In this document: positions 8,599 to 18,043 of the stretch, one piece after another
Layout: every line of letters begins with the position of its first letter
Position numbering within the stretch: position 1 is the first letter of the stretch
Notes under the pieces: model-generated
The model's input: only the letters and a program-made list of their open reading frames with translations
What the model was told of the DNA's origin: nothing
The model's database searches: none
Program-made: the position numbers and the translations under genes
Assembly: GCF_004339545.1 (NCBI RefSeq)
Contig: NZ_SMGD01000016.1
Location: forward strand, 148,046 to 212,045
Origin: Celerinatantimonas diazotrophica
Lineage (GTDB): Bacteria > Pseudomonadota > Gammaproteobacteria > Enterobacterales > Celerinatantimonadaceae
Direction: 5' to 3'
Length of the DNA stretch: 64,000 bases

Positions 8599-9777
8599 AT
8601 GCAAACGTTTGATGTTGTGATTTTAGGCGCCGGTATGGTGGGACTGGCCTTAGCGCGAGGCCTTGAAAAAAGTGCATTAAATATTGCAGTTGTAGAGCCT
8701 CACTTACCTGAGCCTTTGGCAGAGCAACGTGACTTTGCGCTTCGAGTGAGTGCAATTAGTCCGGCCAGTGAGTTGTTTCTCAATCAGCTAGGGGCCTGGA
8801 AACTTATCGAAAAGCAACGTTTGCAGAGTTACCAGCGGATGCATGTATGGGAAAAAGATAGTTTTGCTAAAATCGATTTTGATTGTCAGCAGGCTATCTT
8901 ACCAGCATTAGGTCATATTATTGAAAATGAAGTTATTCGAGACAGTCTCTGGCAACAGGTCAGTCAGCAGTCCAATGTATCAGTGATCAATGAGGCCTGT
9001 GTTAAGTTTGAGCAAGGTCCGCGAGATGCTTGGTTACAGTTTGAACAAACAGGCGTTGTGACCGCGCAATTGGTCGTCGGGGCTGAAGGGGCTCATTCTT
9101 GGTTACGTGAACAATTGGATGTGCCATTAACGTTTTGGGATTATCAGCATCACGCGCTGGTCGCTACTATTCGCACAGAACTCCCTCATCAGAACTGCGC
9201 GAGACAGATTTTTACTCCGCAAGGTCCGTTGGCGTTTTTACCGCTCAGTGATCCACATTTGTGCTCGATTGTCTGGTCAGTTGAGCAATCTCGTGCAGAG
9301 CAATTGCAATCTTTCGATACGGCTCGTTTTAACCAAGAGCTGACTGTAGCTTTTGACGCCCAATTAGGACAATGTCAGAGAGTCTCCGCGCTTGAGTGCT
9401 ACCCGCTGCGGATGCGCTACGCTCGACAATTTGCCGGGGAGCGTTTTGCGTTAATTGGTGATGCTGCTCACACCATTCATCCATTGGCTGGTCAAGGGGT
9501 GAATTTGGGACTGGCGGATGCTAAAGCGCTCGCTGCGATTTTGTGTCAGCTGAGTCAGCAGGGAGAAGATTTGGGTGAGTATAGATTCCTGCGTTCGTGG
9601 GAGAGAGAGCGCAAAACTCAGGCAATGGTCATGATTAGCGCCATGGAATTTTTTAAACAGCTCTTTAGTGGTTCAGCACCAGCTAAGAAATTACTCCGAG
9701 GAATAGGTATGCGAGTGACCGATCAATTGCCAATGGTCAAGCAACGCTGGTTAGCTAAAGCCCTAGATCTGGGATAG
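8599..9777 (+). CDS. ubiI: 2-octaprenylphenol hydroxylase UbiI (VisC)
   Basis: Second FAD mono-oxygenase of the ubiquinone ring, C5 hydroxylation in E. coli. 392 residues with VVILGAGMVGLALARGL at the N-terminus, VVGAEGAHSWLRE mid-protein and GDAAHTIHPLAGQGVNLGLAD near 280-300. AAGGAAAAGG lies just before ATG 8599, a strong ribosome site. Gap to ubiH is 17 bases, so they are one operon. The ubiH/ubiI pair most likely arose by duplication. Confidence 0.92.
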   Translation: MQTFDVVILGAGMVGLALARGLEKSALNIAVVEPHLPEPLAEQRDFALRVSAISPASELFLNQLGAWKLIEKQRLQSYQRMHVWEKDSFAKIDFDCQQAILPALGHIIENEVIRDSLWQQVSQQSNVSVINEACVKFEQGPRDAWLQFEQTGVVTAQLVVGAEGAHSWLREQLDVPLTFWDYQHHALVATIRTELPHQNCARQIFTPQGPLAFLPLSDPHLCSIVWSVEQSRAEQLQSFDTARFNQELTVAFDAQLGQCQRVSALECYPLRMRYARQFAGERFALIGDAAHTIHPLAGQGVNLGLADAKALAAILCQLSQQGEDLGEYRFLRSWERERKTQAMVMISAMEFFKQLFSGSAPAKKLLRGIGMRVTDQLPMVKQRWLAKALDLG

Positions 9778-9795
9778 TCTTCTCAGTTGCTTATC

Positions 9796-9829
9796 GTTGT
9801 CCCTGTTCCCTATCGGCGATGGGGACAAC
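9796..9829. terminator. hairpin between convergent ubiI and cca
   Basis: GTTGTCCC 9796-9803 pairs with GGGACAAC 9822-9829. There is no U tract on either strand, so termination activity is inferred from position only. Confidence 0.45.
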
Positions 9830-9837
9830 AATGGTCG

Positions 9838-11055
9838 TTAAGCGCGAAGCTCAGATAGTCTATGGAGCCTTCGTAAAGTGAGCTGTTCTTTAATTTGCCC
9901 GCCCTTATAACCTGCTTGAATGATTTCTTGGATTGGAATTTGCTGTAACTGTTTAATATAACTCAGCAAAACTCGTTTTTGGGGATAATCATCTTGCTCA
10001 TGGCCGGTGCGTCCTCGAATGTCGCTTTGGCAAACATCTAATAACTGTTCGAATCTCTCTGGTTTTCGCCAGACATCACATTGGTCAAATAAGTTTAGCA
10101 ATTGCTCGTCACTAAGCTCGGCTTGTTTATGGCACTGAATGTGCCAGCGACAAGCTAGCACTGCTAAGTTTTGAATATGAGTGGGAACTTTAAGCCGCTG
10201 ACACAATGCCTTAGTTGGCTGAACCCCGCGTTTATCATGACCATGATGACTTGGCCATTCATTTGGTGGGGTCAAAGCTTTGCCAAAGTCATGACACAAG
10301 GCGGCGAATCGAACCTCTATGTCAGTGCTTACTAGCGCTGCTTGCTCCAAGACCAGTAGCGAGTGGATGCCCGTATCAATTTCTGGATGCCAGTGGGCAG
10401 GGCCTGGAACACCAAATAAGGCATCAAGTTCTGGGAAGATAATAGATAGTGCACCACATTGGCGAAGTGTCTCAAAAAACACCTGAGGGGATTGGCTCTT
10501 TAGTGCTTTTTCCATCTCTTTATAGATGCGCTCAGCCGTGAGGCTTTGTAGCTCGCCGGAGTTTGCCATTTCGCTCATCAGTAGTATGGTTTCGTCAGCG
10601 ATCGAAAAGCCCAAGTGTGCAAAACGAGCCGCAAAGCGAGCGACTCGCAAAACTCGTAGTGGATCTTCAGCAAAGGCTGGGGATACATGACGCAGTACTC
10701 TATCTTCAAGATCCTGGCGACCATGATAAGGGTCAATTAGACTGCCTGATGCACTTTGAGCAATTGCGTTAATGGTTAAATCACGACGTTGCAGGTCTGT
10801 TTCTAATGGGATATCTGGCCCAAATTCGCAGACAAACCCTGTATATCCATGGCCTTTTTTGCGTTCGGTGCGAGCTAACGCATATTCTTCGCCGGTGTTA
10901 GGATGCAAAAACACAGGAAAGGATTTACCAACTTGTTGATACCCCTTATCCCGCATTTGCTGAGCGGTCGCCCCAACGACAACATAATCGCAATCATTCA
11001 CGGGCAAGCCAAGTAACTTGTCTCGCACCGCGCCACCGACTAGATAAATTTGCAC
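9838..11055 (-). CDS. cca: CCA-adding tRNA nucleotidyltransferase with HD domain
   Basis: Adds or repairs the 3' CCA end of tRNAs. About 405 residues. The N-terminal nucleotidyltransferase motif YLVGGAVRD is followed by the metal-binding Asp pair in [10 protein letters not shown], then [10 protein letters not shown] and [15 protein letters not shown], with a C-terminal HD phosphohydrolase domain (CHDFGKA), the class II enterobacterial architecture. GTG 11055 yields MQIYLVGG, matching E. coli MKIYLVGG, and has GGGAG six bases upstream; the ATG two codons earlier sits directly on that Shine-Dalgarno sequence and is unlikely. Followed in E. coli by ygiM/ygiF/glnE/hldE, as broadly here. Confidence 0.95.
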   Translation of the reverse strand: MQIYLVGGAVRDKLLGLPVNDCDYVVVGATAQQMRDKGYQQVGKSFPVFLHPNTGEEYALARTERKKGHGYTGFVCEFGPDIPLETDLQRRDLTINAIAQSASGSLIDPYHGRQDLEDRVLRHVSPAFAEDPLRVLRVARFAARFAHLGFSIADETILLMSEMANSGELQSLTAERIYKEMEKALKSQSPQVFFETLRQCGALSIIFPELDALFGVPGPAHWHPEIDTGIHSLLVLEQAALVSTDIEVRFAALCHDFGKALTPPNEWPSHHGHDKRGVQPTKALCQRLKVPTHIQNLAVLACRWHIQCHKQAELSDEQLLNLFDQCDVWRKPERFEQLLDVCQSDIRGRTGHEQDDYPQKRVLLSYIKQLQQIPIQEIIQAGYKGGQIKEQLTLRRLHRLSELRA

Positions 11056-11129
11056 AAACATCTCCCACTTCGTATTCAGATAGGTATTATACAGACTTTA
11101 ATTAAGCGCAGGTGTAGGGGAGTGTAAAA

Positions 11130-12698
11130 TTGTATCAGAGCTATTTCAATATGCGGGAGATGCCGTTTTCGATAGCCCCTAATCCTGATTTTTTATTTAT
11201 CAGTCCTCGCCATCAAGAAGCCTTAGCCCACCTCAAATATGGTTTAAGTGATACTGGCGGTTTTGTTTTGTTAACTGGTGAAGTCGGCACGGGAAAGACG
11301 ACTTTGGCTCGGACGTTGTTGCGTGACTTGGATAGTAAAATAGCCGTCGCAACACTGTTAAATCCGCAGCTCAATGGCACCGAACTATTAGCGGCTGTTT
11401 GTGATGGGTTTGGTCTCCATTATCCGAAGAAAGCTGGATTAAAAATTCTCACAGATGTCTTGGTTGCCTATTTGCAATCGCTACATGACCAAGGTGGTAG
11501 TGCGATGCTGCTAATTGACGAAGCGCAGCAATTAAGTATGGAAGCTCTGGAGCTCTTACGGCTGTTAACCAATCTGGAAACGGATACGCAAAAATTATTG
11601 CGTATCGTATTGGTAGGGCAACCTGAATTACAACTCATGTTACGACAAAAAGCGCTTCGTCAACTTTCGCAGCGCATTACCGCACGCTATCAATTACTGG
11701 CTTTTAACGTCGATGAAACGTCAGACTATATTGTCTATCGATTAAAGGTGGCTGGCTGTGATCGAGCACTATTCTCAGCATCGATTATTCGTAAAGTTCA
11801 CCAATACAGTGGTGGGATTCCACGCTTGATCAACCTGTTGTGTGACCGAGCCTTATTAGAAACATATATGGCGGGAGAAAAACAAGTTTCACTCGCGCTT
11901 CTTAAGCAAAGTGCTAGTGAACTGGAATTACTTGGGAATGATAAAATTCCTCAGAAACGCTATAGGGGCACTTTTTTCGGAACGGTTTTAGTGGTTTTAA
12001 TGCTTGCTTCATTTGGAATCGCTTGGAAGCTAACCCCTAGAGCTGTCAGTGATCAGGCTCAGTTAGACTTTAATCAAACTCGCCAGCAAAATAAGCAACG
12101 CTGGCAAGATCTAATTTCTCAGTCTTCGCAACCCAAGATAGCGATGGCCCAACTGATTCGTTTGTGGGGATATGCTGTGCCGTTATCTCAGGCTCGTTGT
12201 GAGTTGTTGCCGGCCATTCATCTAGCTTGCTTTAAGGGACATACTTCACTTTCACAACTCATTAAATGGGATTATCCGGTTCAGTTAAGGATCCAGGAGC
12301 AAGGGATGCGAGCTTATGCTCTGCTACGTTCAGTTTCAGGGAATTCCGTACAATTGTATTTAGGTAAGCATTCTCTGTCTGTGACCAAACATTGGCTGCA
12401 ATCGCATTGGACGGGAGAGTATCAGCTTATTTGGAAGCCTGATCAAGATGATGCTGATGTCGTGCTAAAACATGGAGATTCGGGACCTAAAGTTCTTGCC
12501 TTGGCTCGGCAATTAGCGCTTTTTTACGGTCAAAAAATTCCTGATTCGTCTAAATATAGCAAAAGTTTACAACAACTAGTTGTTCGATTTCAGCGTGAAC
12601 AAGGGTTAAAAGCCGATGGAGTTGCAACCATTCAAACACGCCTAGTGCTAAGTCATTTATTGCATTCAGAACAACCGAACCTAGAGGCCAGCAAATGA
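11130..12698 (+). CDS. gspA: general secretion pathway ATPase GspA/ExeA
   Basis: AAA ATPase that, with GspB, helps insert or assemble the type II secretion secretin in the outer membrane. 522 residues: Walker A GEVGTGKTT (50-58), Walker B LLIDEAQQL (about 127-135), a membrane segment near 282-300, and a periplasmic C-terminal peptidoglycan-binding domain (VLKHGDSGPKVLALARQL … VRFQREQGLKADGVATIQT). The start is TTG 11130 with AGGGGAG about eight bases upstream. It overlaps gspB by four bases. No other gsp genes are nearby, as in Aeromonas and Vibrio, where exeAB is apart from the main operon. MshM is a paralogue, but the PG-binding domain and the GspB partner favour GspA. Confidence 0.9.
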   Translation: MYQSYFNMREMPFSIAPNPDFLFISPRHQEALAHLKYGLSDTGGFVLLTGEVGTGKTTLARTLLRDLDSKIAVATLLNPQLNGTELLAAVCDGFGLHYPKKAGLKILTDVLVAYLQSLHDQGGSAMLLIDEAQQLSMEALELLRLLTNLETDTQKLLRIVLVGQPELQLMLRQKALRQLSQRITARYQLLAFNVDETSDYIVYRLKVAGCDRALFSASIIRKVHQYSGGIPRLINLLCDRALLETYMAGEKQVSLALLKQSASELELLGNDKIPQKRYRGTFFGTVLVVLMLASFGIAWKLTPRAVSDQAQLDFNQTRQQNKQRWQDLISQSSQPKIAMAQLIRLWGYAVPLSQARCELLPAIHLACFKGHTSLSQLIKWDYPVQLRIQEQGMRAYALLRSVSGNSVQLYLGKHSLSVTKHWLQSHWTGEYQLIWKPDQDDADVVLKHGDSGPKVLALARQLALFYGQKIPDSSKYSKSLQQLVVRFQREQGLKADGVATIQTRLVLSHLLHSEQPNLEASK

Positions 12699-13249
12699 AC
12701 TCATCGACTTCTTCTCGCTTTTGGTTTGGCTATAGCGCATTGCTGATAGCTGGGATAGTTATTACAGGTTATGGCGGGTATTGGAGTAAAATCCATTTAG
12801 CCCAACCTAAACTACTTGCGCCAATTGGGCAGAAAATCGATTTTCCAGCATTGCATGCGATCGAACAACCCGAGGCTAAAAAAGTGGATCTGATCGCTCT
12901 AAGGGAGCAACAGTTGGCTGAGAAGAGCGGTGATGTCCAAACGGCGGATGCTCAGCATGTGCCTGTGATAGCGAAGCAGCCATTGTCTGATTCGAGGAAG
13001 CGATCTAAGCAACCGATTATCGCTTTAACTGACATAGGTGCAACAATGCATATCCCGGCATTTGTCTACAATGCACATGTTTTTTCATCAGACCCTAGCT
13101 TGAGTTACATTCAGTTGAATGGTCGTACCCTGCATCAGGGAGACCACTTTCTCGGGATGACCGTGGTGAAAATTTTATATGGTAAAACCATCTTTAAAAT
13201 AAAAAACCGGCTGGTTGAGCAGCCGGCTTTGGAAGATTTCAAACCATAA
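12695..13249 (+). CDS. gspB: general secretion pathway protein GspB/ExeB
   Basis: Inner-membrane partner of GspA. 184 residues: one N-terminal membrane helix (about 9-28), a variable linker, then the conserved C-terminal GspB domain beginning IPAFVYNAHVFSSDPSLSYIQLNG (about 117-175), with a TonB-like/PDZ-like fold in the family. Starts inside the gspA stop (ATGA overlap), indicating translational coupling. Its last 50 bases also encode, on the opposite strand, the intrinsic terminator of the convergent sugar transporter. Confidence 0.88.
   Translation: MNSSTSSRFWFGYSALLIAGIVITGYGGYWSKIHLAQPKLLAPIGQKIDFPALHAIEQPEAKKVDLIALREQQLAEKSGDVQTADAQHVPVIAKQPLSDSRKRSKQPIIALTDIGATMHIPAFVYNAHVFSSDPSLSYIQLNGRTLHQGDHFLGMTVVKILYGKTIFKIKNRLVEQPALEDFKP
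13201..13226 (-). terminator. intrinsic terminator of the sugar porter, inside gspB
   Basis: On the minus strand CCGGCTG (13226-13220) pairs with CAGCCGG (13213-13207) and is followed by TTTTTT (13206-13201). It lies within the coding end of gspB, 40 bases past the transporter stop. Confidence 0.85.
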
Positions 13250-13265
13250 AGTTATCTTGAGATGA

Positions 13266-14696
13266 CTAGGCGCTGTGATCGGCGGTTTTGGTGATTGTGG
13301 CTGTGATTGGCATCGAGCCATCATCGGTGTCGCCCAGATCCCGCAGTCTTTTTCCGGCCATTAGATTCGCTTCAATACGTTCTAGTTCAACCCCTTTCGT
13401 TTCAGGAACAAATATAATGGTGACGACGATAAAGATGATGTTCAAGGCGGCGTATAACCAGAAAGTATTTCCTGTACCAATCCCATTAATCAGGCTTAAG
13501 AAGGTTGCTCCTAACACCATGTTTGATACCCAGTTCATTGTGGTTGAACAAGCAATCCCAAAGTCACGGCCTTTTAGAGGCTGAATTTCAGAACATAAAA
13601 TCCAGACCATAGGGGCAGCACTCATGGCGTAACCGATAATACAGATAATTGCCATGACAACGGCTAAATAACCAAATAATGGAGCGGTATGGCCGTGTTT
13701 AATTAACTCAAGTAGCCCCCCTAAGCAGAACATTCCCGCCCCCATAATGAAGAACCCAATTTTAAGTGCGGGTTTGCGTCCCCATGTATCAGTTACGCGA
13801 GAGACTAATGTTGTCACAATGACAAATGCTAGCCCGACAAATACGGTGCTGATCATTTGCTCCATATGGGTTTCAAATCCAGCCATTTTGAAAATGGTGG
13901 GAGCATAGTACATTAGAATGTTCATTCCAGTGAACTGCTGCATAAACTGCAGCGCAACCCCGAGAGCCACACTACGACGGAAATTTTTATTGCCGCGGAA
14001 TAAGTCAAATCCAGCTTCTTTTACTTTTAGGCTAGCCATAATATCTTGATATTCTTGATTCGCTTCTCGGTCTGTTTGGCGTAGCGACAGTAGAATATTT
14101 TTAGCTTCAGTGCTGCGGCCTTTAGCGGCGAGCCAACGCGGGCTCTTAGGCATGAACCAGACTGCAAAAATTAAGATAACGGCAGGAATAACCAATACTG
14201 CAAACATCGCGCGCCAATTACCGAATAAACTAAAGAAAGTATCCGACAAAAACGCTACCACAATACCGATATTAACCATGACTTGATACATGGCAATTTT
14301 TTTACCACGTACTGCTTTATCGGACATTTCTGACAAATACAGGGGAGCCGCGTAAGATGCGATCCCAATCGAAAACCCTTGGATGACTCGGAAGACTAAC
14401 ATCATGTTAATATTCACCGAGACTGCACAGCCGACCGTACCGATGGCAAACAAAGCGCCACCCCATAAGAGACTGTGTTTACGCCCCAGACGAGATGACA
14501 ACCAACTGTTAGCAATTGATCCCAGTGTTGCACCTAACATCATGGTACTGACTACCCACTCTTGTTGATGGATCGTAATGTGCCAATCTTGAGTGATAAA
14601 TGGTAAAGCACCAGAGATAATCCCAATATCCAGACCAAACAACAATCCGGCGAAGGCTGCTGCAATAGTCACTAAACTTGTTTTAGTTGATGACAT
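13266..14696 (-). CDS. MFS sugar:H+ symporter, GalP/AraE/XylE family
   Basis: Twelve-helix proton-coupled sugar importer of the inner membrane. The 476-residue product closely matches E. coli GalP/AraE: GLLFGLDIGIISGALPFI in helix 1, RLGRKHSLLWGG after helix 2, PLYLSEM, PKSPRWLAAKGR in the central loop, QQFTGMNILMYYAP in helix 7, and VPETKGVELERIE at the end. The substrate (galactose, arabinose or another sugar) cannot be told. ATG 14696 has AAGGGG at good spacing; an upstream in-frame ATG is discounted. A single-gene unit with its own terminator inside gspB. Confidence 0.9.
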   Translation of the reverse strand: MSSTKTSLVTIAAAFAGLLFGLDIGIISGALPFITQDWHITIHQQEWVVSTMMLGATLGSIANSWLSSRLGRKHSLLWGGALFAIGTVGCAVSVNINMMLVFRVIQGFSIGIASYAAPLYLSEMSDKAVRGKKIAMYQVMVNIGIVVAFLSDTFFSLFGNWRAMFAVLVIPAVILIFAVWFMPKSPRWLAAKGRSTEAKNILLSLRQTDREANQEYQDIMASLKVKEAGFDLFRGNKNFRRSVALGVALQFMQQFTGMNILMYYAPTIFKMAGFETHMEQMISTVFVGLAFVIVTTLVSRVTDTWGRKPALKIGFFIMGAGMFCLGGLLELIKHGHTAPLFGYLAVVMAIICIIGYAMSAAPMVWILCSEIQPLKGRDFGIACSTTMNWVSNMVLGATFLSLINGIGTGNTFWLYAALNIIFIVVTIIFVPETKGVELERIEANLMAGKRLRDLGDTDDGSMPITATITKTADHSA

Positions 14697-14959
14697 AATT
14701 AAAACCCCTTGAGAAGGTAAGATGTGCTTGTTGCAAGGCGACATCTTATGGGGCTTTATAAATCAGTAGATTGAGCCGATTCACATAATTTTAGGGGTGG
14801 CAATCTTGTCTATCAGTGTAGCTATTTTGTACATACTTTAAATAATGTCTATGTAACTAAATGATTTTAATTTTTTAAATCAATTAGTTATATAAATTTT
14901 ATGGGGTTTTAAAAGAAAGAATATGTTAATAGATAGCGGATTAATCTATATATATAGCA
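14697..14959 (-). promoter_or_regulatory. 263-bp upstream region of the sugar porter, possible CRP site
   Basis: AT-rich promoter region. On the minus strand 14785-14770 reads TGTGA-N6-TCAAT, a one-and-a-half-site match to the CRP consensus TGTGA-N6-TCACA, about 75-90 bases before the start codon. CRP control is known for GalP/AraE-type genes; here it is only suggested. Confidence 0.35.
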
Positions 14960-14992
14960 ATAAAAATAATAGGAGTTGGCTTGACCAACTCC
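14960..14992 (-). terminator. intrinsic terminator of ygiM
   Basis: GGAGTTGG 14972-14979 and CCAACTCC 14985-14992; on the minus strand followed by TATTATTTTTA. Confidence 0.75.
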
Positions 14993-14998
14993 AAAAAA

Positions 14999-15613
14999 TC
15001 ACATCCAGCGATCACTACTGCGTTTACGTCGGCGAGGCAGATAAGGAATAATTAAACCAATAATTAATCCTCCCCCAGCGACAATACCGCCTTTAATCAA
15101 CCACTGCATCTGCACGTTCTGCTGAATATTGCCTAATTTCATGGTCAGTTTTTTATTCTCACTAACAAGTTTATTTAGATGGGTATTCAAGTCAGCCGTG
15201 CGCTGTTGTTCCGTTTTTAACTGTTGTTGCAAGTCAGTAATCAGCTTAGTTTTATCGCTCGCACTTTGCTCAGATGACTGTTTCAGAGCACTGAGCTTTT
15301 GTTGAGTTGATTTAAGCTGCGCGGTTGCGGTGTTAAGTTGCATTTGTAAACTTGGTGTGTTGGTAAGCTTATCTGCTTCTATCCAACCATCTTTATCTGA
15401 ATTAGCAACTTTAATGTGGGCAAATTGACTGTCCTTGTCATATTCAATTTCATTGACCTTCTCACCAGCGTTGACTGTCCCGACAATCCGGTAATTATTT
15501 CCAGGACCAGAATGCATATAAATGAATAAATCATTGGTTACATAACGTGGTGCAGCTAATGTGCTGAAGCTAAGTCCTGCGGTCAAGACTGAAAGCAGTA
15601 GTTTGTATCTCAC
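14999..15613 (-). CDS. ygiM: SH3-domain protein, YgiM (TIGR04211) family
   Basis: Exported and membrane-anchored protein of 204 residues, same architecture as E. coli YgiM (206). A signal peptide ends near SFSTLA, a bacterial SH3 domain follows (about 22-85; RYVTNDLFIYMHSGPGNNYRIVGTVNAGEKV), then a long coiled coil (about 90-170), a membrane helix (WLIKGGIVAGGGLIIGLIIPYL) and a basic tail ending KRSSDRWM, as in E. coli KDRWMN. Function unknown; likely cell-envelope associated. In E. coli it lies between cca and ygiF, the same relative place as here. Confidence 0.88.
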   Translation of the reverse strand: MRYKLLLSVLTAGLSFSTLAAPRYVTNDLFIYMHSGPGNNYRIVGTVNAGEKVNEIEYDKDSQFAHIKVANSDKDGWIEADKLTNTPSLQMQLNTATAQLKSTQQKLSALKQSSEQSASDKTKLITDLQQQLKTEQQRTADLNTHLNKLVSENKKLTMKLGNIQQNVQMQWLIKGGIVAGGGLIIGLIIPYLPRRRKRSSDRWM

Positions 15614-15750
15614 AAGCTATCTCGTTTTCGTTGCGAATCAAAGGGAATAAAGACATTTAGTGTAAGTCTTTCGTGAATGTCGCTCAACCACCATTGATGT
15701 AATAGCAAATGATCTCACATCAATTTCAACTGAACGGCAAAGAGCTCTAG

Positions 15751-16011
15751 GGACTGTTGACCTTTTGTGATTAGTTTTGCAGAAATCTGAGAGGGATTTA
15801 GGCAAGGTAAACGTTGTGCCGTGTCGTTATTCTCCACAAAGAACGTTTAACGCTGGATAAATCCCTCTCAGATACTGCCCTTGGGGTTCATTTAAACGCG
15901 TCCTGAACTTTGTTGCCCCCTGCTTGCTTAACTCATTAAGCGACGCAAGGGGCGCCGCGTTCAAAATGCGTTTAATTTGAACAAAATTCAACCACCAAAG
16001 GTCAACAGTCC
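15751..16011. mobile_element. MITE-like element, 261 bp, TIRs and CTAG target duplication
   Basis: Perfect 15-bp terminal inverted repeats GGACTGTTGACCTTT (15751-15765) and its complement (15997-16011), flanked by CTAG on both sides (15747-15750, 16012-16015). This fits IS5-family ends and YTAR target sites; a 16-bp TIR with a TA duplication is an alternative reading. There is no coding capacity. Inside are nested inverted repeats: TCTGAGAGGGATTTA with TAAATCCCTCTCAGA, and an imperfect GTTCA…TGAAC pair around a CTTGC/GCAAG hairpin, so the whole element can fold. It lies downstream of pitA and upstream of ygiM. Confidence 0.8.
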
Positions 16012-16078
16012 CTAGTGATTCAGGTGTGATTTGACAAATTTAATGCCTAACAACACCTGAACCCAAATGTCTGTTTAA

Positions 16079-17341
16079 TTAAAAACAAGCTTTAAGAATA
16101 TAGTAGAAAATGATTGCAAAAACAGCCCCCGCAGGAAGGGTGATCACCCAGGAGATAACAATTTTTCGCACAATACCTAAATTTAATGCCCCAATGCCTC
16201 GCGCCATTCCTACTCCAAGAATGGCACCGACCAGTGTCTGAGTTGTCGAAATAGGTAAACCTGTTCCAGACGCAATGACGACTGTTGTTGCCGCAGAAAG
16301 TTCGGCAGCAAAACCACGACTTGGCGTCAGATGGGTAATGCCTTTGCCGACGGTGGCAATGACGTGATGTCCAAGAATTGCCAAGCCAGCAACAATTCCT
16401 AATCCACCAAGCGGGAGAATCCACCAAGCTATTTGTGCTTGAGTTCCGATCACTCCGCCATGGCCGATAATACTTACTACAGCGGCTAGCGGACCAATCG
16501 CGTTAGCGACATCGTTAGAGCCATGAGCAAAAGCCATTGAACAGGCAGTCATAATCATCAAAATACCAAAGATTTTTTCGACGTTGGTATAATGCATCTG
16601 CTGATCGGCATGGGGGTCAATATGCAGTCGATTAATCAACAATCGACCAATGATGGCAATCGCCAGACCAATGCCGATGGCCAATAAATAGCCCTGCATA
16701 TCTCCGACATTTAGCCCAACATGCGATAGCCCTTTTTTGATGGTCACCAGAGACAGGATGAAACCGGCCATAAACATATAGACCGGGACATAGCGTTTGG
16801 CGGCGAGAATGGGATTTTCATGCTTAAAAATAAGTAACTGAGCACTGGTAAACAGCAGATAAGCAATCACCCCAGCAATAATTGGTGTGACGATCCAACT
16901 GCCGATAATGCCGGATAATTTTGACCACTCAACCGTGTGTGGTCCAGCCGTGACGCAGGCAAAACCGATGATGGCCCCAATGATCGAGTGAGTTGTTGAG
17001 ACAGGCCAACCTTTATAAGAGGCAATTAATAGCCAAGCCCCAGCCGCTAACAACGCTGCAATCATGCCAAAAACCATGATATTTGGTTTATCAGCGAATA
17101 AGGCTGGATTGATAATCCCGTTACGAACTGTATTGGTGACTTCGCCACCGGCTAAATATGCGCCTGAAAACTCAAAGATCATCGCAATGAGTACGGCTCG
17201 TTTAATCGTTAAGACACCCGAACCGACCGATGTGCCCATGGCATTGGCAACGTCATTGGCACCAATGCCCCAGGCCATAACAAAGCCAAATATAGCGGCA
17301 AGCGCCACCAAAATGGCGCCATAATTCGCAATTATTTCCAT
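16079..17341 (-). CDS. pitA: inorganic phosphate transporter, PiT family
   Basis: Inner-membrane low-affinity phosphate (metal-phosphate):H+ symporter, 420 residues, about ten membrane helices. Both halves carry the PiT signature: GIGANDVANAMGTSVGSG near 25-42 and GSNDVANAIGPLAAVV near 275-290; SYKGWPVSTTHSIIGAIIG and the second-half GTGLPISTTQTLVGAILG are the paired STTH/STTQ motifs. It follows the DUF47 gene by 24 bases, a common PiT-accessory pair. A loose inverted repeat TTCAGGTGT / ACACCTGAA lies after the stop, then the MITE. Confidence 0.92.
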   Translation of the reverse strand: MEIIANYGAILVALAAIFGFVMAWGIGANDVANAMGTSVGSGVLTIKRAVLIAMIFEFSGAYLAGGEVTNTVRNGIINPALFADKPNIMVFGMIAALLAAGAWLLIASYKGWPVSTTHSIIGAIIGFACVTAGPHTVEWSKLSGIIGSWIVTPIIAGVIAYLLFTSAQLLIFKHENPILAAKRYVPVYMFMAGFILSLVTIKKGLSHVGLNVGDMQGYLLAIGIGLAIAIIGRLLINRLHIDPHADQQMHYTNVEKIFGILMIMTACSMAFAHGSNDVANAIGPLAAVVSIIGHGGVIGTQAQIAWWILPLGGLGIVAGLAILGHHVIATVGKGITHLTPSRGFAAELSAATTVVIASGTGLPISTTQTLVGAILGVGMARGIGALNLGIVRKIVISWVITLPAGAVFAIIFYYILKACF

Positions 17342-17365
17342 AATTGAACAACCTGAAGATAAGAC

Positions 17366-18043
17366 TTAAGCTCGGAAAATCATTAATTCCATACGGGCAC
17401 CAACGCGAAGCGCTTGATCTGCCAGTTCGCCGACTTTTTCGATCATGTTATATAAAAACATGACGTCGACCGGATTAAGTTGAGCTTCCAATTGACGAAG
17501 TTTGAGTCGAAGACGGATTTGCATGGTATCAGTATCATCTTCGATTTGATCGAGCTCAGTGACCATTTTGGTGACCAAGTCGACTTCTCGTCCGCGAAAG
17601 CCTGTTTCCAGAAGATCTTCTAATTCGTGAATGGTTTCTTGGGCTTTTGCTGTCGCATCAAGAGAGCGTTTTAGGTAGGGCAAAAAGAGATCATGTAACT
17701 CTTTTGGCACATAGAGTTGTCTGCCAACCACTCGACCACTGATATCTTTTGCTTTATTTGCAATACGGTCTTGATGGGTTAGCAATTCAAGCAAATCAGA
17801 TCGTTCAACTGGCATAAAAATACCACCAGGAAGATTCATCCGAATATTCCGTTTTAAACTATCAGCCTCTTTTTCAAGACGGTTGATCTGTTCCCGGTAT
17901 TTTCCTGCTGTATCCCAGTTATCAGCGAAAACAGCTTCAAAAAAAGGAACTAAGCTTTCAGCACATTCATGAACTTTGCTGATATGCTCTTCTAAGGGTT
18001 TAATTGGCGATTTGGCAAATAAACCAAGTAATGTATTTGGCAT
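17366..18043 (-). CDS. DUF47/PhoU-like protein, probable PiT accessory
   Basis: Cytosolic all-helical protein of 225 residues of the DUF47 (TIGR00153) family, related to PhoU. Segments such as INRLEKEADSLKRNIRMNLPGGIFMPVERSDLLELLTHQDRIANKAKDISG are split into the PhoU-type helical bundle with acidic E/DxxxD positions that bind metal in relatives. It is commonly found next to pit genes and proposed to modulate the transporter. It is first in the two-gene unit with pitA; no Pho box is evident upstream. Confidence 0.88.
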   Translation of the reverse strand: MPNTLLGLFAKSPIKPLEEHISKVHECAESLVPFFEAVFADNWDTAGKYREQINRLEKEADSLKRNIRMNLPGGIFMPVERSDLLELLTHQDRIANKAKDISGRVVGRQLYVPKELHDLFLPYLKRSLDATAKAQETIHELEDLLETGFRGREVDLVTKMVTELDQIEDDTDTMQIRLRLKLRQLEAQLNPVDVMFLYNMIEKVGELADQALRVGARMELMIFRA

